Part shown: positions 23,061 through 64,000 of the stretch, in pieces
Layout of the letters: each line of letters starts with the position of its first letter
How positions within the stretch are numbered: position 1 is the first letter of the stretch
Assembly: GCA_018857735.1 (NCBI GenBank)
Contig: JABMCL010002073.1
Span: forward strand, 695,001-759,000
Source of the DNA: Alviniconcha marisindica
Lineage: Eukaryota > Mollusca > Gastropoda > Provannidae
Direction of reading: 5' to 3'
DNA: 64,000 nucleotides
Made by a program: the position numbers and the translations under genes
The notes under the pieces: generated by a model
What the model saw: only the letters and a program-made list of their open reading frames with translations
Database searches by the model: none
What the model was told of the DNA's origin: nothing

Positions 23061-25691
23061 ACAGTCCTTCTGCATACTATCTTTACACTCGCGGCTCACG
23101 TTGCTTTCGTTTGTTGAAGTGTTGCTTTACGTCCACAGAAACCGTAGGTTTATTAGGGACTAAGCGGCTTTGGTTTCGCTTCCGTTCCCTTTTTGTTCCG
23201 AACGAGTAATACTATTTCGGTTCGGGTCATAGCCAAAATTATTCCGTTTTAGGTTGAGTGTAGATTGCCTCCCTTGCGACGAACTTTAGCTCGGGAGTCG
23301 TGTGTTTCGGAAGCCTAATCAGTGGAGCGAAGATGTCAAAGGAAACAGAACGCAGTGTTAGCTAATCCAAGTGTCCTGTAGTTTTTGACAATAGGCCAAG
23401 GTCTGGGCGGAAGCGGTAAGGCAGACAGAATGCCGAATAAATGATTGTTCTCACTAAAATTATTCTCTGTCGTATTTTACGTACTTTTAGACCATTTGTT
23501 TACATCTTCACGAATGGGTGTTTTCATAGATCCTGTTTTCCCCTTCTCTTTCACGTGACTTTTGACTGTCAACTTCTGGTTCTGTTGTTCTTTTCTACGG
23601 TGGTGTTCGTGGATTTAAGCGTTTCAAGGTCGTGTTCTCTTTCACGCGGGTACTCTTTGTGCTATTTGATACCTGTATATTGATCTTTGGACGAATAGCC
23701 CTCCCACAAACAAACAGGAAAATGGGGTTACAGACTACGTTTAAAACAAAGATTGACCAAAAATACACGGGTTGATAAAAGAGTTCTTATCAGACAAAAT
23801 CCGTGAACACAATCGTGATAAGCACTCATTTTGCTATCTTACTGCAGTAACTACATGTTCTAAAACGGTGAGAGGTTGCTTGTTTAAAGGCTGATTTTTA
23901 TCTACTGACATAACTGGCATTAGTAATTTTCTCAGTGGTACGCTGAAATCAGATGACACAGCACAGACTGTTAAACTTACTGTGTTAGTGTTAGTCTGTT
24001 ACTGGTGCAGATGAAAACTGCAATGTTTGGGGACTGGTCATCTGTGGGTATTGGTAAGACAGGACATTTATATATATATTAACTGCCAACAGCATACACA
24101 CACACACACACACACATACTCATATCATTGCCCCTCTCATACAAGATTTCTGAAGTGAGTAAAGTATACAGTGTCAGTGGAACCATCTCAAGATTCACTT
24201 TAACTATTAAAGCAGAAATTCTGCTTTTAAAAGATGAAGGAATTCAAATGTGCACACTCTTCATGTGTGGATCTTCGTCTTTTTCTGTATATTGTCCAAC
24301 TTCCGTTCAACATTTTGAAGACTGACACTTTTTTTTAGTGCATGCTGTGTTTCCATAATGATAATCCACTGAACTCTGACAAGGACTGTGGAATCTTTAA
24401 TGTGACATCTTTTTGCATGGATTGGTCTATTACTTCTTTTTGCACTTTTTTTTGTCATGGTCAACTGGGCATTTCAAAGTATTTTTTTAATCTAGATATA
24501 TGTGTGTATCATAATAATCTACGTTCATCATGCACTTATCGACACCCTGATCACTCACCTGATACATATTAACCTAAATATATTTTATACTCATGTAGAG
24601 CATAGTCCTACCAAAACAATTTACATAAAGCATTAAATGGAAACACACATGCACACCCCACTCGCACACAATAATAAACACTATCACAATCACATTCACA
24701 ATATCAGTTCTTTTAAGACAAACTTCTGTTGTTAGTGTTAATGAGAAATTGGTTCTTGTTCCAGCCATTTTGAGTTTGAAGGTAAGAGTTCCAAAAGGTA
24801 CATGCTAGGATCTGAGGCTGTGAATAGGGGCAGAGGAGGAAGGGCGTTCGTCTTCTTGATATCATATATATATATATATATATATAATATAGCGTCCTAC
24901 ATTTTGAAGACTCTAACTCCTGTACTTTATAATAGTACATGCTGGGCTATTTTGGTGTTTTCGTAATGTACCAAACTCAGACATGGACTGAAGGATCTTT
25001 AAATTTAATATCCCTATATCATAGTATATGACTGAATATATCTGATCTTTTTGCATTGGGATTTTTTTTTTAAACACGGGAGACCTCGGTTTATAGTCTC
25101 CTTTGAAAGACTTTTGTGGAGTCTGGACAGAATTTAACTCTTGAGAAATATCAGGGTGGGTGCAAAGCCATACACACATCCATGTGGTGACGATGTTGCA
25201 TTGTGCTTAACTTGGCTTTGGAGAGTGCTCTTGCTCTGCACCACCTCCTCTTTCAGGGTTGGGCTGCAGATCATGCTGTGTTACTGTTAGTATTATGTGG
25301 GAGACAATATATATATATGTACTTCTCTATTATATGTACTTGTTTGTTGAAGACGGGGACCTGTATTCTGGAAGATTTTGCTGAATTATTGAACATCAAA
25401 TTTCAACATTTAGTTTTAGAAATATCTATCCTATATGATTATGTATTATATTTATATATATAATGGTTGTTTGCAAGCCCTTGAAATAAAAATAAATAAA
25501 AAAAAAATCCCACCAAAAACAACAACAACAGCAACAACAACAACAACAAAATAATGCAACAGCAATAACCCCCCTCCTGCCAAAAGAAAACAAAAACACA
25601 CACAATAACAACAAACAAACCAAAAACCCAGTGGCAAGAACAACAATAATAAAACTCAACAACACACACACACACAAGCAACAGCAACAAC

Positions 25692-25750
<59 letters not shown>

Positions 25751-25830
25751 AACAGACACAATGCAATATAACAGATTCTGTTTGTTTCAGGTTGCAAGCA
25801 GCAAAGGGGGGAAAGGCAGTGGTGGTAAAA

Positions 25831-54273
<28,443 letters not shown>

Positions 54274-54360
54274 GTGCATGGGTGTTACAGCGGGTGTGAG
54301 CAGTATTGTTGAGTTGCTCGAAAAATAGTAGTCACGGATCTCTGTAGTGATGGTAATACC

Positions 54361-54798
54361 CAAACTCCAAGCACTGGTTTACGACATCCTTCCTTCAACC
54401 ACTGCCGTATTTAGTTAAGCCACAGGGTCCAGAAAACTGTCAGCTAACGAGCAGTTTTTTGTTGGTGCTCAAACAGTAGTAAGTTTGTTACAAACAACTC
54501 AAATAAAACAAGGAGTATCATTTATAGCCGCCAACAAAGTTTACACCAGCACAAATAAAACTACAATCGTTTGAATTCAGACAGAAATCTTTTTTTTACC
54601 CGGGGTGGATGCGCCTCATGTTTACATGCGTGCTTGGGCGCTAGGTTGCTTCCACAGTCTTATCAGTACCTGAACCTTTCGGAGGGCGCTGACCGCCTCG
54701 CTGGACAGCTGCGCGGAGATAAAGAGTACCCTTTCAGTGACGTAACTAAATCTAGCAGAGTTTGGAGGAAGGTGCTGGAAAGCGATGCTTGGAGTGTG
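54361..54798. mobile_element. Mutator-like MITE, copy 2
   Basis: The left arm matches the left arm of the 161-928 element. The right part matches that element's central segment in inverted orientation and ends at CTTGGAGTGT. The 9-bp repeat GGTAATACC flanks it exactly at 54352-54360 and 54799-54807, so it inserted as a unit. It starts 88 bases after the ANKRD27 stop and contains AATAAA at 54502-54507 and 54554-54559. Confidence 0.75.
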
Positions 54799-55601
54799 GG
54801 TAATACCTTCTGTAACAAAAACGTTGTCTTCAAGACTGGCAGGTAGAGAGCTTTGAAACTTTGCATAATTGTTATCTCCTTTGACCTAACATAGAGGGTG
54901 ACAAGGGCGTTAGAGAAACAAAAATACAGGCTGCATTTTCTCTGTGTGGTCTTAAATCTTAAGCAGTCGTGTTCAGATTCTGTATGGTTGTTACATGAAA
55001 ATGGTCTGGAACAAAATACTTTTTGGGGGGTAATATTATTAAACTTTGGCCTGCATTTGAAAAAGATAATTGACGCATTTCTGGACTGTGCAAAAATCTT
55101 AACAGTAATTTATTTTTTCTGAAAGACTGGGTGTGAAGTCTTTTCAAACAATCCATGATCGTAAATTTTATGGGGTTTTGCATTTTGTAATCAGTTTTGG
55201 TTAGCTTAATTAAATGGGAAGGTTACAGTGACTTCAGAAAGGTGAAACTAAAAGTAAAAATCACATTCTCTTGAAAGGTTTTCATGCAGTCGGAAACAGA
55301 ACAGGGCCCAGAGTGCCTGTGCAGAATCAACAAATTCGGAAGTTGATAACTCTAATGAAATTTCTAAATTGTGAACCTCTGACATAAAAATAGAGCTCAG
55401 TGTGTTGTGCAAAATTCAGATATTAAGTGCATCCACCTTAAGACACCTCAAGCAGAAAACAATGATAACAATGACTACCAGCAATTTAAAAATTAAATCA
55501 CAAAAAGGTCAACAGGCAAGGCCTACACAGACACGCACACACACACACACACAAAAGCACACATGCATTACATGCATGCATGCACACACACAGACACATT
55601 C

Positions 55602-55656
<55 letters not shown>

Positions 55657-55674
55657 ACATCAGTCGGCTGAAAT

Positions 55675-56760
55675 AATTTTCAGAACAAATTGCATTAGAG
55701 AGAATTTACTAGCAGTGGTAGATTTTGAAACAGATGGGTCTTCAGAGCAGTTTTAAATGCAGTGGCTGACTGAATGTGTCTAATTTCACAAGGCAGAGGA
55801 TTCCAGACAGAAGGAGCAACATAGGAAAAGCAGCAATGTCCAAATGTTCTGGTCTTAACATGTGGAGTAAGTAACTTGGTGTTTTACACCCAGTCGACCA
55901 GTAGAGTTATATCTGGGTGATTAACACGTGGAACACTTATAGTTCTTGAGTCGGGAGAAGAATGGAGCTGACTTGAGGGAGTGTATACATGAAGAAGACC
56001 AGACAGATAACCCAGTGCTGTATTAGAAAAAAAGGACTGAGAAGGAGTTGATAACTTGTACTCAGCATGTGTTTGCATGGATGGGCAGTGAGTACAGTGG
56101 GATGAAACATGATCTCATTTACAAGCTTTCAGCGTAAGTCTTGCAGTTTAGTTTTTAACCTCTTGTAGGTGTTCAAGACATCCTGAAAGGAGTGAGTTGC
56201 AGTAGGCTAACCTAGAGAGGACAAAGGCAGATACAAGTGTTTTTGTGGAGTCACCAGAAAGAAGATGGCGAATTGAACCGACGTGGCGGTGTTCAAAGTA
56301 GACTTAATCGGCAGACATTCTTAATGTGCGGTTCACTGCCCATATCATCTGTGACGCAAAATCCACGATTCCTGGCAGAAGACACAAACAAGATTTTGTT
56401 TCCACTACAGGTGTAGAGTTTGGAAATGACCTGGCAGATGAGCAGATGCGGATAGCCTCTGTTTTGTCACTGTTTCAGTTTATTTTCCAGCATCCAGGTC
56501 TGGGTGCCTGAGAAACGGGTTTGCAGAGAAAACATTGAAGATTGAATGTTCTCTGGAGGGATGGAGTCTGGAAGCTGAGTGTTGTCGGCAAAAGACTGAG
56601 ACTCGGCGGAATGGCACTGAATTGAGTCGGAAAATGTTGTGGGGTTTTTCAAATTCTGTAGAGGATGAAGAGAACTGGGCCCATTGCAGAACCTTGAGGG
56701 ACACCTTACGAAAGTTGAGAGACTTGTGATACCAGTTATCTGTTTGTCAGATAAGAAAAC
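55675..56760 (-). pseudogene. Decayed non-LTR retrotransposon (reverse transcriptase and 3' end)
   Basis: Read on the minus strand, 56707-56655 gives the reverse-transcriptase motif GVPQGSAMGPVLFILY. The catalytic box is FADN at 56592-56581 instead of FADD, so a catalytic Asp is lost. Further down are TKTLVSAFVLSRLAYCNSLL-type and APSVWNPLPCEIRHIQSATA-type segments, typical of CR1/Jockey-like LINE C-termini. Stops and frameshifts separate the parts. It is not functional. Confidence 0.75.
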
Positions 56761-57059
56761 CAGGAGACTGCAGAACCAGAAATGTCATAGACGGTGTACC
56801 TCGGTATGTGTACCTTATAGTTACTTGCTGGTAACCAAGTGAGAGTTACCGTTGGTGGCTCAGGTCTTTGTTGTTGTTTTCGTGTGCCCTCTTTTGAGTG
56901 CTAATTAATCCCAGGTTTTCATGCATCAAGTTCAGACTCCGTACGGTCTGACACTCTGGGCATGCTGGTCGAAATAAAATATTGTGGGCTGAACTGAAGA
57001 AAAGAGAACCTTTTTTTGTTGTTGAGTGATGATGCTAGCTACACTCACAGTGCAGCTCA

Positions 57060-57295
57060 TGCTTAATTGAGTCACAAGCCAGGTTATTTGTGCTGAATTC
57101 AGTACTGTCGGGCACAAGCGAGGTTATTTGTGTTCAGTTCAGTACTATCAGGCACAAGCCAGGTTATTTGTGCTGAATTCAGTACTATCAGGCACAAGCC
57201 AGGTTATTTGTGCTGAATTCAGTACTAACAGGCACGAGTCAGGTTATTTGTGCTGAATTCAGTACTGTCGGGCACATGCCCGGTTATTTATATCC
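57060..57295. repeat. Minisatellite, ~40-bp unit
   Basis: Five to six copies of AAGCCAGGTTATTTGTGCTG plus AATTCAGTACTATCAGGCAC, in intergenic DNA. Confidence 0.8.
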
Positions 57296-57452
57296 AAAGG
57301 AGTTATAGGGGACCAGTATGGACATGCTGTCACAAAATTAAATCAGCAGATTGTGTGTAAAGGCTAGAGAGAAAAAAGAATTGCTTGGTCAGCTTTCGTG
57401 TCCTTCCAAAAGATTGTCTTTCAACTTGAAAATCCATAAACTGACCTCTTCC

Positions 57453-57464
57453 AGAGAGAGGGAA

Positions 57465-57496
<32 letters not shown>

Positions 57497-57755
57497 GGAG
57501 AGAGAGGGAGAGAGAGAGAGAGGGGAGAGAGAGAGAGAGGGAAAGAGAGGGAGAGAGAGAGAGAGGAAAGAGAGAGAGAGGGAAGAGAGGGGAAAGAGAG
57601 GGAAAGAGAGAGAGGGAAAGAGAGGGAGAGAGAAGAGAGGGAAAGAGAGAGAGAGAGGGGGAGAGAGAGAGAGAGGGGGAGAGAGAGAGAGGGAAAGAGA
57701 GAGAGAGGGAGAAAGAGAGAGAGAGAGAGAGAGAGGGAAAGAGAGAGAGAGAGGG

Positions 57756-57795
<40 letters not shown>
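57453..57795. repeat. Long (GA)n / GGAAAGA tract
   Basis: About 340 bases of pure purine on the plus strand: (GA)n with interspersed GGG and GAAA. It is the longest purine:pyrimidine tract here and may form triplex (H-) DNA. Confidence 0.9.
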
Positions 57796-57797
<2 letters not shown>

Positions 57798-57799
57798 GT

Positions 57800-58650
57800 G
57801 TAACATTGGTGCTTCATCAGTACTGAGACTGGCATAGAGGATGCACAGAGCAGTCTTCTGATGCAGTCACAGGCGAATGAGAAGAGAAGATGTATATATG
57901 TCTCAGGTGCTAGTTTTGGAACCTGGTTTGAATAAAGGCTTTCTTTGTGAAATGCTCATCAAACCCAACCCAACAGCAGCTAGCGATGTTTCTCCTAAAG
58001 TAAAGGTGTACACAGTACAGTGATATGAATATCAGGAACAGCAGGTTTTGTGTGTGAGTGTGTGTCTGTGTACATTTACCTGTTTTTTATGACCTACCTC
58101 CACCCCCTATTTCATTGTCTTTCTTCTGTGCTGTTTGTAGTTTTGATTCTGAAGTTTAGATCCAAACACATAATTTTTTTTTTTTTAAAGGTAATGGTTG
58201 ACTGGGAGTAAAACACCAAGTTACTTGTGACAAAACACAAGTAACTTGGTGTTTTACTCCCAGTCAACAATTAGGGTTATATCAAGGCAAGACAAAACAC
58301 AAAGAATAGTAAATTTTGTACTAAATGGCATTCTTTTTAACCTTTTATATGTTTGGATCTTGTTTTAGAGTGCTAGCAGTCATTATTGTTTGAAGTTTAG
58401 ATCATATGTTTCAAGGTATTTCATGTACTTCTGATCTCAACTAGAACTGGCTGGCCAGCATCTGGAAACTGCTTTGTGTCAATGGTGGCTTATGAGTTAT
58501 GTCAGAATTGTCCTGTGCTTTTTATTTCGTCTGGCAGTAGTTCTGATGGTAAAATTGACAGTGCTTCAATATCTGTGCCAGCCAACACTTGATTGATTGC
58601 AGTGTCAATGGCTGTGATGTGAATGTGTTGCTTATCTGTGATTCATCATA

Positions 58651-58703
<53 letters not shown>

Positions 58704-60264
58704 ATGCTTGCATGTGTGTGTGTGTGCGACTGCATGTCTGTGTGTGTGTTTGGGGAGGAGGGGGTTTGGGGGAGGGACACATGGTAGTAAGTTGGTTTGC
58801 ATATGAGACAGTTGTGCATCTCAATACAAGTGTATGGGATGCTATAGGAACAACTATACAAGTGTATGGGATACTATAGGAACAACTAATTAACCATTAC
58901 GCTGCAAACAGTAATCACTGTGTTACATAAACATCATATGCCCAGACGAGTTATACTGGTTTGGCAGAAGTTTGAAATAATAAATAACTTGATTTTGGAA
59001 TGTGTGTGTATATTATGAATATTGTATAATGTGTGTGTGTGTGGGGGGGGGGGGGGGGGGGTGTGGAGTGAGTATGTGGGGGGGTTGAATGTGTGTGTAG
59101 TGGTGTTGTGGTGTGTGTGTGTGTGTGTTGGAGTTTACCTGGCAACATGTATGTAAATCTGCTGTCCAAGTTTGGTTCCCTGCACCTCCATTTTGAAATA
59201 GTCTCATCTGCTATTCAATTGTGTTGCTTCATTTAGTTTGTATTACTTTTTTGACATGTACTTTTCAGCATCAATTAAAAAAAGAAAAAGCAGACATTTT
59301 GAGGAAGCTACTTCTGCTTCTGCTTGTATTTCACTTTACACTGGTTGATGAGTGAAGGGAAAAGTTTCAATATCCCTGCAGCATATTCTTTATTCCTTTC
59401 GTGTGGTCATTTACACAAGCCAAAGATATCATGGCAAAGTAAAATAATTGTGAAATCCGCCATAGGGTGTTCTGAATTTCAAGCAACACAGTGGTATCAC
59501 CACATGATGATGTGGGGCTTCATGTCCTCAGATGTCGGGTTGACATATTAGGGACAAACTGTAAGAAACTCTTAAAAGTAAAGATGAGTGGGGGTCGGGG
59601 AGTGGCTTCAGCTTCAGTAGGTGTTACCATGTCCGGGGGGCAGCAAGGCGCCTACTGTTGGATAAAAAAGACATTTTGTCGTTGGGGGTGCATTTTACTG
59701 CGGGGGTATCACCACACTGGTATGAATGCATTTTACAGGAATCCACCATCGGAACACATCGTCCAATGGGTGGTAGGGATTGCAATTAAAGCTCAAAAAT
59801 GAGGATTTTGTTCTAGAATGCGATGTTGATTTCGTAGTATAGAATTAAAAAGAAGCTGCACAGAATGAACAGATTCCTGTGTCGCCGGTACTAGCACAGC
59901 CACAGAGGTCAGTCTGCACACACCACCTGGGGCTAAACGACAAAAGACACCACGGTATGCGAGAGGCCAGACACAGAACGTCAGCTTCCCTCCGAGGAGA
60001 AACCGGAAGTACCAAACGTCTCGCGAGTAGTATGTTTTGCTACCCTGATATTAAGTAGGTAAGTTGGTGTTTTACGTCCAGTCAGCATCGTCAGACAGGT
60101 TGAAACGTGCATAGTTGACCTACATATCCATAGGCCCACGGGAACGTGACCAACCCTAACTGGCGTTTGTAGTTTGACGGCTAGGCCAAGGTCCAGTCTG
60201 TCAACCACGAGACAATTGCTCTCGGTGTGATAACTGGCCGTCTGACCACAGACAGACAGACAGA

Positions 60265-60321
<57 letters not shown>

Positions 60322-61760
60322 ACACACACAGACAAACACGTCGATTTGATTTTCCTTCAAATGAAAGCAGATTATTTAGGGGCCAGGGTTCTTTATTTAT
60401 ATTGTTACTTAATATGTTCATTCTGAAATGCTACTGTTTAGCACTGGCGTATGAGAACTGGGTTCGATTTCCTGTTAAAATTCCCATAATTATTGAGGCC
60501 CCCCCGCCCCCGCTCTCCCCACAGTACCTCAGCTGCGCCTCTGTGACGCATGATTACAGGTATGTGCATTGACGTGAAAATGAAGGGGACACGAGGTACA
60601 GGCGGGGATAGGAAAATGTTTGGGCAGGCGGGGATAGGAAAATGTTGGGGGGGGGGAACTGCAGGTGTTTTCTAAACTACCTCTTACGCCGAGGCCGCCA
60701 AATACACACACGCACGCGCACTCTATTTCCATAGACACTTGAGATTTTAAAGACGCAATTTAGACACTGGCTTCTGAATAGTTTGACACACACACACACA
60801 CACATACGCACGCACACTCTGTAGGTAGGTAAGAAAATATACTGCCCTATCTTAGGCGAATATTTTTCATGCTGACAAACCCTTTCTTGCGGAATATTTG
60901 GTGGAGTGGTATCAGGCAAATGTTGGGGGGCTAGTGTTACACAAAAAAAGACAAAAAGGTGTGTACCTAGCCTTGCCTGACAGAACAGAAAGGAGCACGT
61001 GCGGCACGAAATTTTCGAGTTTCTGTTGGCGGTGGGCTGGACTGGGAGATACCAGGATGGTCAGGGAGAAGGGGAGTTTGTGCCTGCGACAGCGTAGCTA
61101 AATGCAAACAAGAAGGGCATTTGCCACCCTTTCACCCCTTCTGGAAAACATCCCAACATAGGTGACATGGGTAACTCAGGGACAACGTGTACTTGAGGCT
61201 GTTTGGTTGACGTGTTCGATTGTGACTGACCCAGGTTTCCCAGTTTGTTTTCATCTCTCTGCCTGTTCGAGCCGTTGGCATGCAGTATGGTAAGTTTTTG
61301 GTTTTTACTCAGTTATGCTGTGGTATATTTATATATGTGGTATATTTATTTACTTGAACTGGTATACGTATAAAACCCATAAGTATACCCCTCCCGCCCC
61401 AACCCCCCTCTCTCCCTGGCTGAGGGGAGGAGATAAATCCTTCCATCTTCAAACCTCTTGTTTTTGTATAAAAAAAAGCAGTACCCTGACGGACATAAAT
61501 TAATTAGCTAGTTTTCACCGCCTGACCTGTCTAGAGATTTTTTCATTTTTTAAAAAGTGTTTTCTCCCCTAGCTTTTCTTTGGAGCACAAGCTTGGTGAG
61601 CTAAAGCACAAAACAAAACAGTCACAAACTCACAACATTTACGATTTCCTGTCTGTTTTCTGAACCTAATGGTGAAAACCTAATGGTGACCGCCGCGAAC
61701 TGATAGATGTCTTATCATGACTCAAGGCAGAACTCCACATGTTCTACCCTTCTCTGCTGC
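57800..61760. other. No gene recognised; repeats
   Basis: Contains the head-to-head 50-bp pair (58188-58290), (GT)n at 58653-58702, a G-run at 59042-59061, a dispersed-repeat piece at 59515-59570, and (CA)n at 60267-60330. A possible first-exon donor ATG|GTAAGT occurs at 61286-61294, but no downstream exon is recognised. Confidence 0.45.
58188..58290. repeat. Head-to-head pair of a 50-bp dispersed element
   Basis: GGTTGACTGGGAGTAAAACA is followed 30 bases later by its complement, forming a near-perfect hairpin. Single copies of the same motif (ATATAACCGTAATGGTTGAC ... AAAACACCA) occur at 17478-17528, 30930-30985, 43414-43445, 55863-55920 and 60053-60095. Confidence 0.6.
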
Positions 61761-61761
61761 T

Positions 61762-62095
61762 GTAAGTAAATAAACTTGGTGTTTAACGTCCACATAAACC
61801 ACAAGGCTTATTAGGGACGGGGAGAAGGAGGGAGGGAAGGGGTTATGGAGGTGGGGGAAGAGGGAGATTGTATACCTATCTCTACAATGTCAGTGTCACC
61901 ACCAGAATGACTCCTGCATTAAGATGGGCAGCGGTGAGAGCCATTTTAATGTTTCATTAATTGTGAGGGACAAAGTCACAAGACAGTGTCCACAGACCAC
62001 AACCGTTGAAGAGAAAGGTGAGCCGAAGCGGATTCGAACCGAGGTCCCTCCGCTTACCAGCCTAACGCCTTACCGCTAGGCCAAACCAGCTCACA
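61762..62095 (-). mobile_element. tRNA-derived SINE, full-length copy
   Basis: Reverse-orientation copy of the 5998-6350 element. The tRNA-like head is at about 62022-62095, with B-box complement GATTCGAACC and A-box complement CCTTACCGCTAGGCC. The body and the phosphate-like tail (TTTAACGTCCACATAAACC) follow toward lower coordinates. Confidence 0.72.
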
Positions 62096-62279
62096 TTCTC
62101 TCTACTGCGTCTGATGTTCGAAGTCATCTGAACCAAGACCCACTGCAGACTAATACAACAGCAGAAGACCCCGTCCTTTCTCGGCTAAACGTACTTTGTC
62201 GCATGGACCGTTAAAGGGACACCGGACCGACGCCACTGGTTGGCCGGAAAATGTGAAGAATGTGCATATCTTTTCGTCA

Positions 62280-62555
62280 GCATGCTTCGTGTGGTGGTCA
62301 AGTTTTATTAGTATTCACACAAAAGTCCTTTTTTTGCTTTGAATTTAAGCTCCTTGTGGCACGGCTATTTTGATTCGCTCTTTACCAGTGACGAACAGAA
62401 AAAGATTGGCTTAATTGTGATGTATTTGATGCTTTTGCCACATACCCAGCCTTGTTTATGACATCACTGATACAGACTGCTAAGCACAAGTTGGCAGCGG
62501 CTCAGTCATTTTTTCGTGACTGGCAAACATCTGCACACACACGCACGCACACACA

Positions 62556-62599
<44 letters not shown>

Positions 62600-62770
62600 C
62601 ACAGGCACACACACACACACGAAGTGGGTGGTAGGGGTGGGTGGAGAGAAGATAAAAAATTGATTTGAAAAACTGCTTTGTGTAAATATTAAAAAATCCG
62701 TTCCCATTGACAGGGCCTGTGATGCTTCTTTGGTTTGGTTACCCTTTAAATTGGTTCTGCTTCTTGCTCA
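62280..62770. mobile_element. Dispersed repeat interrupted by (CACG)n
   Basis: Second copy of the 41590-42000 family, split by a (CACG)n/(CA)n microsatellite at about 62535-62622. Confidence 0.5.
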
Positions 62771-63484
62771 TGACTGGCTTGTCAATCTTTTGTTGGTTAT
62801 GCAATAACTAAATGCATGTGCTTATTGCAAAAACTCCCCAAGGTCGTGTACCATGAATGCAGTAATCTAGTTTTTGAGAGTCCATGAATTACTTGATGCA
62901 GATAAAGAGAAGTAATGAAGTTGTTCTTGGCATCACAGTTCCTTTGTGAAGTGAAAGGATGGGATGCCCCACATTTTTAACATCCAGTAGAGTAACATTC
63001 TTAGAATTCTTATTCCTGAACAAGGACTCCATAGGGATTTCAGTCCACACACAGTATTTGGAGTAGGTCTGTATTGCCTACATAGGAAGATTGAAATATA
63101 ATGTAACTGAAACCAAACATGCTGGGTTTTGGTGTGCCTTTTGCTATCTTTGTGTTCCCATCAGTCCAGAACTGTGGTACAGCTTTTTACTTGTGATTTA
63201 GTGACTAGTGTTTCGAATAGGTGTAAAATAAGTTTGAATGTGTGATTCGTCCGGAGGTGACCATATGCGGTTAAAATCCAGGAACTAACATGTTTCACTG
63301 GACCGTTTTTGTTTGTTTGTTTTTTAATGTAATTTAAAATATTGCTTGTTCATCTGAGGTGGCCCTGTGCCAGTGGCAGAATGTTGAAATCCAACCACAC
63401 ACAGACACAGACAGAAACACACACAGACACACAAACACACACACATGCACGCGCAGGCACACACACACACACACGTGCACATGT

Positions 63485-63520
<36 letters not shown>

Positions 63521-64000
63521 GTACATACATGCAACACAGTTTGTATTTGTAAGACAGTTTTATTGTGAGAATGGTTTTGCTTTGACTAGATATTCAAGTA
63601 AATGTGAGAAACGCATCAACTTAGAATTGTAATACATGAAATCACCGAATCCATCCTCTGTGATTGAGTCAGTCAGTGAGTGAACCACCATAACAGTGTG
63701 AAAGATTGGTAAAATAACACAAACTACATGTAAACCACCATTCAAAAAAATGAAGTGAATCATAGAGGAATACATTAAGCGCACATGTAATATTGAGTGG
63801 GATCATGCAAAGATAAAAATAAACCAAAACTGGTGGGTGAGGGGAGGGGTGGGGTTCAAAACAAGCTTTAGTCTCTACCCTTGTGCCCTTTCGCTCATCT
63901 TCTCTCATAAATACACACTTTTTCCGGCTCTACAGCACTGACGAAAAGGTTTTCATTAAAGATTTTGGGGTTTTTTCCTTTGCGTTTTTTCCTTTTCTCC
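62771..64000. other. No gene recognised
   Basis: AT-rich sequence with a (CA)n tract at about 63390-63520. Nothing protein-like is seen. Confidence 0.5.

Larger units (their letters stand above)
21604..25790. other. Intergenic region between WWOX and ANKRD27
   Basis: Should contain both promoters and the 5' non-coding exon(s) of ANKRD27, which I could not locate. Seen here: (GT)n at 22165-22352, a diverged SINE (22745-23060), two diverged copies of an ACATTTTGAAGACT segment (24310 and 24899), (TA)n at 24864-24888, an AAC-rich tract (25515-25700) and (CA)n at 25697-25745. Confidence 0.5.

Overview
The window is eukaryotic nuclear DNA from an animal. It is intron-rich, with canonical GT-AG introns, very abundant (CA)n/(GT)n, (GA)n and poly-G/C tracts, and many small inverted-repeat and SINE-like elements. 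Codon-level similarity to animal proteins and the repeat style suggest a lophotrochozoan. A mollusc, perhaps a marine snail, is my best guess, but it is inference and nothing in the window proves it.

Two genes are supported, in divergent (head-to-head) orientation about 5 kb apart. (1) WWOX, the WW domain-containing oxidoreductase, lies on the minus strand at 20775-11151. It has eight coding exons and reads as a complete 411-residue protein: two WW domains followed by a short-chain dehydrogenase/reductase (SDR) domain. (2) ANKRD27/VARP lies on the plus strand at 25831-54273. Its 25 coding exons join in phase into about 1322 codons: an N-terminal domain, a VPS9 domain (Rab GEF), a Cys-rich zinc microdomain, a first ankyrin block, a linker, a second zinc microdomain, a second ankyrin block, and a long acidic/Ser-rich tail.

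Layout. 1-11150: no gene recognised; a Mutator-like foldback element (161-928), a TTAA-flanked MITE, a tRNA-derived SINE, other dispersed repeats and long microsatellites. 11151-20775: WWOX, with minisatellites around exon 7. 20776-25790: intergenic, with a foldback element just upstream of WWOX. 25791-54273: ANKRD27, its introns holding MITEs, SINEs and many minisatellites. 54274-64000: no gene recognised; a second Mutator-like element immediately after the ANKRD27 stop, a decayed non-LTR retrotransposon, a 340-bp (GA)n tract and further SINE copies.

The most unusual pattern is that several intronic minisatellites contain, or abut, copies of the neighbouring exon edge and its splice site. 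Examples are WWOX exon 7 (both sides) and ANKRD27 exons 9, 12, 20 and 23. These arrays create long runs of decoy donors or acceptors, and in some cases partial pseudo-exons. The two genes have no obvious shared pathway: WWOX is a WW/SDR adaptor-tumour-suppressor family protein, and VARP is an endosomal Rab/retromer/SNARE regulator.
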